Below are positions 48,302-59,677 of a DNA stretch of 64,000 nucleotides, in pieces; position 1 is the stretch's first letter, and each line of letters begins with the position of its first letter. The stretch lies in contig CAXKVR010000087.1 in the NCBI GenBank assembly GCA_964058845.1, positions 1-64,000 on the forward strand, written 5' to 3'. The notes under the pieces are model-generated. The model did no database searches. It saw nothing but the letters and a program-made list of their open reading frames with translations, and was not told the DNA's origin. This DNA is from Carex sylvatica (lineage: Eukaryota; Streptophyta; Magnoliopsida; Poales; Cyperaceae). Position numbers and translations under genes: made by a program.

Positions 48302-50879
48302 GACTCCATCTTTGAATTATTGGCTTCTATGTGAACTTAATTCACTGTAAAAAAGTAGCAGCAATACCCTTGGTTGGTTTATATTTATCTAATGGTGTTT
48401 AATGGAGACCATATGGACATATAAAAGTTTCTTAAATTAAAAACTGAACACAGCATGCAATATCCAATACAATATTATGTGACAATCATAACATTACATA
48501 ATACTCTGTGACAAGTTATTGAATAAACTTGGCAGCTAAACTTGATTATTGTTCAGGTGGCAGAACAAAATTCATGTGTCGAATAAACTAATCTATATCA
48601 GCAAAAAGTTTAATGAAAGGACTAACTTAATGCGAATAAACTAATATAACTTAATGCGTCGAATAAACTAATTTAACTTAATTAGTCCTTTTTGAAAAAA
48701 AAATAAAAAGACAATTTTGAAGCCAATAGTGGTCCATATATATAGTAGTTTAGAGTTTAGTTTAGGTTTTGATTTTAGAGTATATTGCTTAGGGTATTAT
48801 ATAGCTTAGTGCAAACTATCCAACTATACATCATTTTCTTAATTAGTTTTTCCACAAGTACCATATATACAATGCTTCTTTTTTATGTGCCTCCACAATA
48901 TTGAAACAAGTGTTAACATAACACAGTATATATATGTAATTTGTGTTTAATTCTTGGTTGATTTAATCTTGTTTGATTAGTGCAAATTGTCTAGACAAAA
49001 TTTTTTTTTGCAAATTTTATAAGTATACATAGTTAATTAGTTGATATCAAAGCTAAGCTTCTAACGTCAATTAATCACGCTGGTAATTAATTATGAATGT
49101 ACTAGATACTCAATCATTCAGTTGATTGTGTAAATTATATAAAGCTTAGCAAATCATGATTTGAAATTGGCATAACTTAACAGAGCCTTATCATCTCCTA
49201 TAAAATAATAGCACTTGTTAGAGAGAGAAACCAAACAAGCTAACATATCTTTCATCAAATTAACCTTTTTCTTCTTATTGTTGTGAAGTACTACATACTG
49301 GAACAACGCTAGCTCCTTAATTCCACACCCTATATATGGTACGTCTTACTAACACATATTAAATATATAATAGCTTTTTTTTTGGCGTGGTGCATGATCC
49401 ATATATATGGGTTAAATTGTACTTGCGCTATATATGAAGAAATAAGGAATAGAAGAATCAATCATGCATGTTTTTACTCTACGAAGGATATAGGATAAAT
49501 CATGTTGTGTATAGATTATCCCAAGTCTATTAGAATACATAGTGTAATAGGATAGAGATACTATAGCAAAAATGAGTACTGGAGCTACATCAATCAACCT
49601 CAAGCCATGCATCCGCCGGAAACTGTTGAAATTTTGATACAAAAATGTGAATAACTTTTCAAAAGTAATGTTGCTCATTTTATGATTAGCTCTCTTTGTC
49701 ACATCAATTGTTAAAAATCTTCTATGGTTAGTTTGCAATGTAAAAAATTAATATCGGTTGTTATTCTTTCTCTTAATTAGCTAATTCTTTGCAAGTATCA
49801 AATGACACAAATAATAAGTGTCAACATCACGGTACGTAGATAATTTGATATCAATACAAAATATTTATTATTACATTTTTTTCAGCACACTAATTTGATA
49901 TCAATACCAAATAGGAAGACCTACAAAAGTACACTAAGCATTGCATTAGGTTTCTTTTTCAACTCTTTGATCTGTAATGGGAGAAGAAAAAAGGTGTGGT
50001 GACAACAGACCTCTAGATTAAGACCTACATTTATGCAATGGGTATGCATTAACAAGGTTGTATAGCATTATAGCTTGTTAAGCTTCGATCTTCCTCCCAT
50101 TAATTTGTTACAAATTTTGGTTCTATCTTTTTTCTTTTTCTAATGTGCATTAACAAGGTCGTTCTTTCTTATTCACACACTTAGGGAATCTAATAGCATA
50201 TGGTCCCCTACTATGTCTAGCTAATCTTAATTGCTATTTACATAGAGTTTGGAAGTGGTCCAAGAAAGCACATATTTAGGAAACTATATCTAGCTTGATA
50301 CTTGTCTCATGTGCATCTTCCTTACCAGAACTTTCTACTTCATATTTTTATTCCTTTTGTTGAACAAAATTAGAATTTACAAAAATAAGCAAAGCTTTAA
50401 TTTAAGGAAGGGGAGCTGCATATTTTTTATGTCTCTGCTCTCCATACCTCTTGTGAATATAAAAAAAAACACTATTGACTTAATTTATACATGTATGCAA
50501 AAGGAATCTGATTTGCAACTGTCTAATACTCTAATGTTTAAGAAACAAAACAAATGGACACGCAAGTTATTCAAAGTACTTTCCAAGAATCAAAACTAAT
50601 TAATATGTTCAATACATTTTGAGAAAATTAATTACGTATGAATTATGAAGTTGCTACATTAATTAATTGGGATATAATAGCACTCAACACCTTAATTCAC
50701 TTGTCAAAATTTACAACAAAAATGCTACGCGTAATATTTTGATCCTATAGAAAAAAAACAATCTCCATCAAAATCTCTCTCTCTCTCTCTCTCTCATGTT
50801 ATAAAAAATAGCATGTAAAAGAGAATCGATCAATTGTTATGATTAAATCTAAGAGAAAAGAAACATATATAATATATAT
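48302..50879. other. Intergenic AT-rich region
   Basis: No gene recognised. Small direct repeats of GTCGAATAAACTAAT occur near 48576 and 48656, and of TAATTTGATATCAATACMAA near 49839 and 49891. A TC microsatellite spans 50774-50795. The open frames at 49412-49738 (minus) and 50309-50599 (plus) lack recognisable motifs and have non-coding composition. Confidence 0.5.
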
Positions 50880-51282
50880 AGATGGGCTACAGTGAGTTGC
50901 GAAGTAAAACATATTTATACTCCATGCAATATCTTCATTTTCAAAGTTCAAATAGCCGATTTGAATCTTTCAACATGTTCTTCATAATAAAATATGCTTG
51001 GAAACTAAATTTTATATTTTTTGAAATTCTTTTACTATTTATCAAGCCACTTTGAAAATCTGAGTGAACAGTAAAAATTTCTAGACCACCGGATTGGCGA
51101 TTTTCAAAGTAACTTAATAAATAGTAAAAAAGTTTCAAAAAATGTAAAATTTGGTCTCCAAGCACATTTCAATATGGAGATCATGTTGAGCGGTCCGTAT
51201 CGACATTTTGAACTTTAAAATTGCAAAATATGAGTGTGAAGTAAAATAGTCACTTTACTTCGCAACTCATCGTAGTCCATCT
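50880..51282. mobile_element. Foldback MITE of about 403 bp
   Basis: The left end AGATGGGCTACAGTGAGTTG and the right end (complement AGATGGACTACGATGAGTTG) are inverted repeats. The similarity continues inward almost to the centre near 51081: GTGCTTGG/ATGCTTGG, TTTTTTGAAA, TTTACTATTTAT, CACTTTGAAAATC and CTAGACCACCGG are mirrored. The whole element can form one long hairpin. No coding capacity. The target duplication is unclear because both flanks are TA or CT microsatellites. Confidence 0.82.
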
Positions 51283-51290
51283 CTCTCTGT

Positions 51291-51311
51291 ATATATATAT
51301 ATATATATATA
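51291..51311. repeat. TA microsatellite
   Basis: About ten AT dinucleotides directly to the right of the foldback element. Confidence 0.85.
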
Positions 51312-51567
51312 TTGGAAGAAAGCATTCGTTTCGCTGCAGCTGTACCAACAATCATTTCAAACTGCAAAAGATGAAATTATAGTTGCATATAGATTATGGT
51401 TCTCTGTACATACGTAGTAGTCTGAAAAATTGCAATACTAACTTATGGTACAATCTTAAATTCTACGTACCAATAAGGATTCAAGGTTCATTTCACATTT
51501 AATAAAACAAATGCGATATATTCTATCTGCTATCCTCGGTATATAGTACTATATACATGTCTCAAAT
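51312..51567. other. Short intergenic stretch
   Basis: No recognisable feature. Confidence 0.4.
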
Positions 51568-51720
51568 GCAGTAACTTTTTTTTTTTTTGTTTGAGTAAAA
51601 ATTGGAGGTCAAGCCATTAACTATTTAATACTCTTGTTATTATAACAAGGGATTTTTCCCATCCAGGTTTCGAACCCATGACCTCTTACATAGAGACCAT
51701 GTAGAATTTTTGCTTTTTCC
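51568..51720 (-). mobile_element. SINE-like fragment
   Basis: The minus strand reads TATGTAAGAGGTCATGGG followed by GGTTCGAAACC (complement at 51666-51676), which resembles a tRNA-type RNA polymerase III B box, and ends about 90 bp later in a poly(A) tract (poly-T at 51577-51590). The A box is only weakly matched and the 5' end and target duplication could not be set. Confidence 0.5.
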
Positions 51721-51868
51721 AAGAGTAGCATCTGTATTTCCAAGAGTAGGAAGGTCCCTTGGAAATAAAATCGGATTTGCTGACACATCTAACCATTTCC
51801 AAGGGTATGCCATTGAAAATAGTAGCACTTGGAAATGCTTGATGCCAACCCTTGGAAATGCTTGTTAT
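51721..51868. repeat. Cluster of TTTCCAAG / CTTGGAAA motifs
   Basis: TTTCCAAGRGTA occurs near 51717, 51738 and 51795, and the complement CTTGGAAATGCTTG near 51827 and 51851. The significance is unknown; it lies next to a CACTA-type terminus. Confidence 0.5.
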
Positions 51869-54545
51869 CACTAGTACAAAAAACCTCTTCACCGACCCTT
51901 AACCACTGACTGTTTTAAGCAAAGCATCAGTGTTACTCATACTACACTGACCCTTTTATTAAATAACAGTCAGCGTTGTAGTTCAACACTGACACTTTAA
52001 AACAGTCGGTGTTGGTGTTCAACACTGACTGTTTTTTTGAAAAACCGTCAGTGTTGGTAATTTAATGTAAGAATTCAGTTTAAAGTATGAGATTCATCAT
52101 TTATCTATCTAAATAGTAATACTGTAAGAATCAAATTTTAATTTAGTGTAAAATACAACATCTTTTTGTATGAAAGGTTATCAATTTAAATATTGGATGT
52201 GAAATCTTAATAGATAATGGAGTCTTGAAGACTAGACTCAATTTTTTTTTTTTTTTTAAAAATTTATAGCTAGCAATTGGATATAACCATTATTTAGCTT
52301 GTGATAATTTTGGTGAGTCAATAAAAAAAAAATTGTGGAGAATGAAAATTCATTAGTATCTTAAAAATTATTGCTCCAATTAAAAAGTTTAATTTGTCCA
52401 TTTTTATTGAATAAATATGACACGTACCAAATTTAGCTCAATTAATAAAAAAAATTAATTTTTCATTGAATAACATTTTTAAACGATTGACTTGTCATTT
52501 TTGTGTGAAACATATCATAACTGTTAGATGTAAGCAAGAACTGTCCTTGAGTAAATATAAACAAATGCAATGGTCATTGCAAAATATCGTCCATACTTAA
52601 AGTCAAATTATACATATTTTAATAAATAATGGCTTTTAATTTTTCTTTTATAGATGATCAATTAAATTCAGAATTGATTGTAATTTTAGGATGCCCTGTC
52701 TAAATGATATATAGTATATATTTAAAAATTAAATTTTTTTCAATCAAAAAATAATTTCAATATATCAAATGAATATAATATTAACTGTCCCTGAATACAT
52801 GAAAAATAAATTCAAAGCTCATTGCAAAATACTTTTTTAATCAGAAACTAGAGGGTTCAATTTTATAACTTAATTTTTAACTAAATTTAATTTATAATTT
52901 GTTATGTAATAATTTAATTTAAATTATAAGTTAGTATAATAAATTACTGGAGGATTACAAACACTGACTGTTTTTATTATAAGTTAGTATAATAACTTGT
53001 CATATCTCACACGTTTTTTATTTTTATAATTGACAAGTTAATTTCTTGATTGTCAAATATCAACAATATACCAAATGTCTGCATTGAGATGTTGGCTTAA
53101 ATTATTTTTGTTACTGAAATATCAATTGCATTATAGATCATACTGTGTGTGAACACACTTAATTTAATTATAGTTACTGAAATATATACCAATTATTTAT
53201 ATCTTAATTAATAATGTATCACCCAACGAACATGCATCTCAACACAAAGCAACTAAAGTTTAATTAGGATGATAGAATTGATTTATACAAAAAATATAGC
53301 ATGGGACAAGTTAAAAAAAAACAGTCGATGTTGGTACCAACACTGACTGTTTTTAAAAAAACAGTCGGTGTAGGCAACCAACACTAACTGTTTTTAAACA
53401 ACAGTCGGTGTAGGCAACCAACACTGACTGTTTTTAAAAAAATAGTCGGTGTAGGCAACCAACACTAACTATTTTTTTAAAAACAGTCGGTGTAGGAAAC
53501 CAACACTGACTGTTTTTCTTAAAAACAGTCGATGTAGAAAACCAACACTAACTGTTTTTCTTAAAAACAGTAGGTGTTGACAACCAAAAATGAGAAAACA
53601 GCAATTAAATACTTAATTATAAAATAGGTGACCACTAAAAAATTAAATAACAAAATAATAATCCAATATATATCAAACATATATACTACTCTAGACATGA
53701 GAAAGCTTCCTGTAAAGGTTATTACATAATGCTTGCAAGGTCCATCAACTACAGCCTTCTCTATTGTATTGAAATAAAAAGAGCCACTTCAAATCAGCAG
53801 CTGCTCTTGAGTTGATGGAGCTATTATTCTTTCAAAATCTAAGGAAAATAAGGAAGAAGAAAAGAAAATTGGTCGTTAGAGAATTTAATTATAGTTTAAA
53901 AATTAGAGTTTTGTGAATACAAAAATTAGAGTCACCCCTTAGCTAAATTAAAAATTTGCAGCTTTGTCCTATATATTTTTATCATTTTTATAAATATTAT
54001 GAAATAAAATTATACTACATTATATTATTTAGTTCTCAATCTCAATTTTCAATTTTCTAGTTCCACCTCAGCATATGCAGAACTTAATAATAATTCGTTG
54101 GTCATTTTTATAGTAATGTTTATTGTATGTGATCTCATATCTTACATGCCCCACTCAAGAAAGAAGGATATTAAATACCATCACCTCACAATTTTAAATG
54201 TATCTCTTTTATTACTAACCAAATTATATTTATTTTTTATTAGCTACTTAATTTTCATAATTTTTATCCCTTATATATCATCATGTTAGTAAATTTATGT
54301 TTCGTTCTAATATATATAAGGTATTTAATACATGTACACTAGTAAATTTATGTTTCATTTTAATTTTTATTAGCAACCAACACTGACTGTTTTAAAAAAA
54401 ACAGTCAGTGTTGGCATCTAACACCGACTATTTTTTAAAACAGTCAGTGTTAATTGACGACCAACATCGACTATTTTTAAAAAAACAGTCAGTTTTGGCA
54501 AGCAACACTGACTGTTTTTTTTAAAACCGTTGGTGAATTTTTTTT
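51869..54545 (+). mobile_element. CACTA-type left terminus with palindromic subterminal arrays
   Basis: CACTAGTACAAAAAACC starts at 51869, a typical CACTA terminal sequence. Behind it AACACTGACTGTTTTT and its complement AAAACAGTCGGTGTTG are repeated in opposite orientations at 51910-52060, 53312-53585 and 54375-54545. The middle cluster repeats about every 60 bp. 52070-53310 and 53590-54370 are AT-rich, with no gene seen. No matching right terminus occurs in the window, so the element either extends past 64000 or is broken near 54545. Confidence 0.72.
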
Positions 54546-54684
54546 TAACGCCGCTGAAGTTTTGGAAAAAAATGCGCAGCTACTTTTGTAACGAGCCATG
54601 CCCCAAAATTTTTATAAATACCCAAAAAATTAATAAATTACGGAATCTACCTTATTTTTTATAAAAATTCGATTTTTGCCCGGT

Positions 54685-54880
54685 CCGGTTAATGGTTAAC
54701 CGAAAATGTTATAAATATCCGCCGAACTGTTTCCCGGATTTTTGAAATTAATCGGTTAACGGTGCACCGGAAATTCGATACATTTCCGGTTAGTGGTTAA
54801 CCGAACCGGATCCGGTTAACGGTCCACCGGAAATGTTGCATTTATTCGGTTATTGGTTGACCGGTTATTGATTTGCTCGG
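54685..54880. repeat. Cluster of GGTTAACCG palindromes
   Basis: GGTTAATGGTTAACCG, CGGTTAACGGTGCACCGG, GGTTAACCGAACCGGATCC and CGGTTAACGGTCCACCGG fall within 200 bp. This may be a subterminal binding array of the downstream MULE; the role is inferred. Confidence 0.65.
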
Positions 54881-55044
54881 TTATATAACCCAGTTAGTTT
54901 CCTTGACGAGCTATCAGACCTCTCCGCACCTCTCCGCAAATTTCATACGTATCTTTAGATCTACGAAAAAAAAGTATGTTTTTTTTTATTAATGAAATTA
55001 TGTAAGTTGTTAATGTTTAAAATATTTCTGTAACTAGTTTTTTT
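54881..55044 (+). other. Spacer upstream of the repeat block
   Basis: Contains two adjacent CCTCTCCGCA copies (54919-54938) and then AT-rich sequence. It may be the 5' leader of the MULE transposase gene. Confidence 0.35.
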
Positions 55045-55720
55045 GTAGCTGTATTTTTCCAAAAATATCACATTTTTTTCAATAACTTGTTCTTAAATTT
55101 GTAATTTGTAATTTTTTTAGGGAATAAATTTTTAATTAATTTGTACTAATTTTGGTAGCTATATTTTTCAAAAATGACAAATTTATTTTGAATGACTTGT
55201 ATTTTTTTTTAATTTGTTCTTAAATTTGTATTTTTTTTAGTGAATAAATTTTTAATTAATTTGTACTAATATTTGTAGCTATATTTTTCAAAAATGACAA
55301 ATTTATTTCAATGACTTGTTCTTAAATTTGTAATTTGTAATTTTTTTAGGGAATAAATTTTTAATTAATTTGTACTAATTTTTGTAGCTATATTTTTCAA
55401 AAATGACAAATTTATTTTGAATGACTTGTATTTTTTTTTAATTTGTTCTTAAATTTGTATTTTTTTTAGTGAATAAATTTTTAATTAATTTGTACTAATA
55501 TTTGTAGCTATATTTTTCAAAAATGACAAATTTATTTCAATGACTTGTTCTTAAATTTGTAATTTGTAATTTTTTTAGGGAATAAATTTTTAATTAATTT
55601 GTACTAATTTTTGTAGCTATATTTTTCAAAAATGACAAATTTATTTCATTGACTTGTAATTTTTTTTAAATTGTTCTTAAATTTGTATTTTTTTTTAGTG
55701 AATAAATTTTTACATATACC
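55045..55720. repeat. Tandem repeat with a 229-bp dimeric period
   Basis: The phrase GTAGCTATATTTTTCAAAAA begins at 55155, 55275, 55384, 55504 and 55613 (a variant at 55045). Spacings alternate 120 and 109 bp, so the higher-order unit is 229 bp. Each unit carries TTTTTTTAGGGAATAAAT or TTTTTTTAGTGAATAAAT, which resembles a plant 3' splice site. It lies in the presumed leader or intron of the transposase gene. Confidence 0.88.
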
Positions 55721-56211
55721 TTTAGTATATATGATATCATTTGTTATGTACCGTACTAAATTATACCTAAAGATTTAATTATTAAATTTTTCTTGACATA
55801 TAATTTTTTTTTTTTTTAAAAACATCATAAAAATTACTCATTCTTCGTACTTTATCATTCATACAAAAATAAATCAATAAATTATTAGCTATCCATATTT
55901 TTTTTTTAACTATCTATCTTTTTTGGACATTAAGATTTTTTTTTAAATTATGTTAATTATTATTTTTTCAATTACAGATACGAAGCACACGATCACACTC
56001 AGACGGAGAGAAAGGAAGACACTCAGGCAAAGATAAAGGAAGATAAAAAAGAAAAAAGAAAAAAAGGTCATTTTTTATTAATTTGTAAATTATTTAGTTT
56101 TAGAAATTATGTTACTTATTATTTAATTTGTTATAAATAGTAGTTTATTATTTTTTATCCAGGTGTGGTTTTAAAATTGTAGTTTGTTATTCAGACGAAT
56201 CAAAACAAAAA
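55721..56211 (+). other. AT-rich leader of the MULE transposase gene
   Basis: A possible small exon (about 55979-56066, ATACGAAGCACACG... to AAAAAAAGGTCA) is flanked by TTACAG and a GT. No motif was recognised. Confidence 0.35.
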
Positions 56212-59127
56212 ATGACCGTCATCTGTGTGAGAATTTTTGTTGGAGGAGAAATCATGTACAATGATGACGGAGTTTTTTACAGCACCCGACCTAAATACTC
56301 ATTACCTATAACCATGGACCATAACTTTGATTATCTCCAAAATGAGATTTATAAACTGATTGGGTATACCGTTAGTGAAGCAAATATGGAAATCCAAGCC
56401 AGGTTTAACATGTCTACCGATGGCCAACGTGACTATCAATTGGTACCAATAACAAACCAGCAATCATTCGAAATGATTTTAGGAATTTTGGCGTCTTTTC
56501 CACAAAGGGTCCCGATTCTAGAGTTATTTGTAGAATTGGAACCGAACCATACCGGTTTTAATTCCCAATCAAATATGAACAGTCAGATACCTGAAACTCG
56601 ATCTCGACCCAGTACGAGTAGGAACCCTGAACCCATAACTCGATCCCGACCCAGTACCAGTCAGAATCCTGAACCCACAACTCGATCCCGACCCAGTACC
56701 AGTCGGGTTCGTAGACCAGTACCGATTCCATATTTTGTTCCACCTGTGGATGCGATTGATGATGAAAGTTTGGAGAGCGGGGATGAGATGCTCTCAGATG
56801 AGTCATCAGGTTCCGACAATGACGTTAGAGCAATCAGACAGTCACAATCACGTAACCCGATAACTGGTCAGGACGATATGAGACATCCAGTTGATAGTTT
56901 CAATGACATATCCATTTTTCGGCCTGTAGATATTGATTTTTTCAGCAGCTCAACCAGAACATTTGACAATCCATTAGCCAAAGGCCAAGTGTTTGAGTCG
57001 AAAGCGGCTTTAAAGGTAGCAATAAATGAGTTTCATATCCGAAATAATTATGAATGTTTGGTTTCTAAAAGCAAAACTAAACGTTTAACTATAAAGTGCA
57101 GAGATAATTTTTGCAAATTCAAGTTATCCGCGAAGCTTAACGGTCTTTCAGGATCTTGGATTATTACCAAACAAGCAATGCCTCATGTATGCAAAGTACC
57201 GGCAACACGTGCTGATCATCGTCAGCTTACTGCAGAGATGATTGCCCTATCAATTGATGATGCAATTAGAAAAGATGTGTGCGCGCCTATAAATCATATC
57301 CGCGATTTGGTGAAAAAAGAGTACAAAAATGTAACACCTAAGTACAACAAATTATGGCGAGGCCGTGAGCTTGCTATTGCAAATCTGTTTGGTAGTGGGG
57401 AGAACTCGTACAACTTGCTTATTCCACTTTTGGAAGCCATACAAAGAAATAATCCAGGAACCAAATATTGTGTGACCTCGACCCCTATTGACGGAGAAAC
57501 TGACAGGTATTTCAATCAAGCCGCATGGGCATATGGGCCTTGTATTGCAGCGCTGCCGTTCCTCAGACCAGTGATTAGTATCGATGCTTGTTTCATGTCA
57601 GGACGGTACCAAGGTAGATTGCTAATGGCATGTATGTACGATGCGGGGAACCAATTACTTCCATTGGCTTTTGCAATTGTGGAGAAAGAAAGCGCAGAAA
57701 ACTGGGGGTTTTTTTATGAGATGGTTGCGATTGGAAGTAATTGGAGATAATCATTTTTTTTGTGTCATCTCGGATAGACATTTGGGAATTAAATCCGTGT
57801 TCCAGAGTTCACTTCTCGGATGGGATGAGTCTACCGACCAATGTGTCCATCGGTATTGTTCTCAACATGTTGCCGAGAACCTCTTCAAGCACGTGGGGCG
57901 AAACAGAGATGTCAGTGATAGATTCAAAATTGGAGTAAACAAATGCAAACCTAAGAGATTGACAGAGATGTTTGAAGACTTCGAAGTTGGTTGTCCAGAG
58001 GCTATCGATTATCTTAACAAGGTGGTTAAGAGGGATCCTAACGATGAAGACGAGCTACCATGTCCGGATAAACTGTATCAAGCAATGGACGGAGGTCACC
58101 GATGGGGAATAATGACAACAAATGGGTCGGAGTCACTGAATGCTGTTTTCAAAATTAGTCGGCGCTTGCCGGTTGCAGCAATCGTGGAGGACACGTTTTA
58201 TAAGTTGAATATATGGTTTTATGAACGGCGAAACAAAGCTTTAATGAGACTTCAACGAGGTGAGTTGTGGTCCGAAAGAGTAAGTGAGTTATTGCAAAAG
58301 CGTATCAATAAATCTCTGAACATGACTGTGGTTCCTTACGGTAGATACATTGGGGTTTTTGAGGTCATGGTTAGGGGTGAAAAAATTCCTGCAATGCGTA
58401 ATCAGCCAAGACTTGAGTATACCCGTAGAGATTTCGGGTATAGAGTTGTTGTCAGGGATAACAACAAGGCTGAGTGTGAATGTCAGAAGCCCCAACTGAC
58501 CGGTATACCATGTTCTCATTTCATGGCAGTGGTCTGAGAAATGAAATATGATGAAAATTTATACGTCAGCCCCTTGTACAGTTCGTCAATACTGGAACAA
58601 ACATGGAGTGCATGTTTCAAACCTAAAGGCAACCAAAATGAATGGCCTGAATACAACGACCCCAAAATTAAACATGAGAGCAGATTGATCAAAAAAGGAA
58701 GGAGACGGCACAACCGCATACCGATGGAAATGGACAGAATGCAGGGTCGAAGACTCAGACATCAGGCTCATCGGGAGACAATTGATCGGAATGCAGCAGG
58801 TATAATTGATCAACTAATTAGAAATATATGTCCAAGATAAATTCAAAATTTAATACATGTTGTACTTGTAATGTAGAGGAGGCAGCAAGACAGGTAGAGG
58901 CCGGACCATCGTCATCGAGAAGGTCAGGAAGGGGATCTTACAGCAGATCTCAAACAGGGCCATCTGAAGCACGAAGGATGAGCACATCTGACGCAGGTAG
59001 GAGGAGCATATTTGAAACAGGAAGGAGCGCTACATCTGAAGCAGGAAGGAGAAGCACATCTTCAGCAAGGCCATCTAATACAGCTACCCAGTCGCAAACA
59101 GGGTCATTTAGTACAGTTAACCAGTAG
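56212..59127 (+). pseudogene. MULE (MuDR-type) transposase, frameshifted
   Basis: The N-terminal about 110 residues resemble the PB1/ubiquitin-like head of plant MULE proteins (GGEIMYNDDG, ITNQQSFEMIL). Next come a Ser/Thr/Arg-rich linker with a 16-residue repeat, the MuDR DNA-binding domain (FESKAALKVAINEFHIRNNY... IKCRDNFCKFKL), and the MULE DDE core (VISIDACFMSGRYQG with the first Asp near residue 458, then CVISDRHLGIKS). The SWIM zinc finger CECQKPQLTGIPCSHFM is at about 58465-58525. A one-base insertion in the T7 run at 57709-57715 splits the frame, and TGA at 58535-58537 interrupts it before the conserved tail (TWSACFKPKG... MEMDRMQGRR). A probable last exon at 58878-59127 is Ser/Arg-rich. 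Confidence 0.9.
56583..56712 (+). repeat. 48-bp tandem repeat inside the transposase linker
   Basis: Three copies encode TRSRPSTSRNPEP-like peptides of 16 residues. The phase is a multiple of three, so the linker can vary in length without loss of frame. Confidence 0.85.
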
Positions 59128-59677
59128 GAATGATCAGAGCAACCAGCAAGAAGAAGTGCATCTGGTCCGTCCATCTTTGGATTTTGTCTTAATCTGCGTC
59201 GTAGAGGATAAACGTGCGAATTATATTATGTTTTAACTGTTTTGTAACATAAATAGTGTTATGTTGTTTTATTTTATGTACTGTACTGGTTTGTGTTTAA
59301 TCAAAAGCCGGATGCTAAGAAGACTACTGGTAAGAAGTCGATTGGTAAGAAGTCGGTTGGTAAGAAGCTGGCGTCTAAGAAATAGCAACCGTATTTTTTT
59401 TTATTCTTTTGTATTATATAAGATGTTTCTTCTTATTGTGTATGAGGAAAGAGGAGCAACTGTATTTTTATTATTTCTAAATCAAGTCGTCATGTTTTTT
59501 TTGTACACTATTTTTTTGTTTGTTATGTAAAACATAAAACATAAAACATAAAAACTAAGACATAATATAACATGAAATATAAAAACATAAAACATAATAA
59601 AATAAAACATAATAAAATAACACATAATAAAACATGAAATATAACATAATAAAATATGAAATAGATAAAAGATAAGA
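59128..59677. other. Convergent intergenic space between MULE and PMD genes
   Basis: At 59309-59385 a plus-strand run with a 15-bp tandem repeat (GGTAAGAAGTCG) translates as a Lys-rich tail (KKSIGKKSVGKKLASKK) ending in TAG. It could be a basic C-terminal exon or a chance frame. 59525-59665 is a run of ACATAAAA/ACATAATAAAAT repeats. Confidence 0.5.

Noticed and set aside
50309..50599. 96-codon plus-strand frame as a gene
   Set aside because: AT-driven Lys/Phe/Leu composition, no motif, no conserved neighbours.
51568..51720. tRNA gene on the minus strand
   Set aside because: Only a B-box-like segment is present, without a cloverleaf, and it ends in poly(A), which fits a SINE better.
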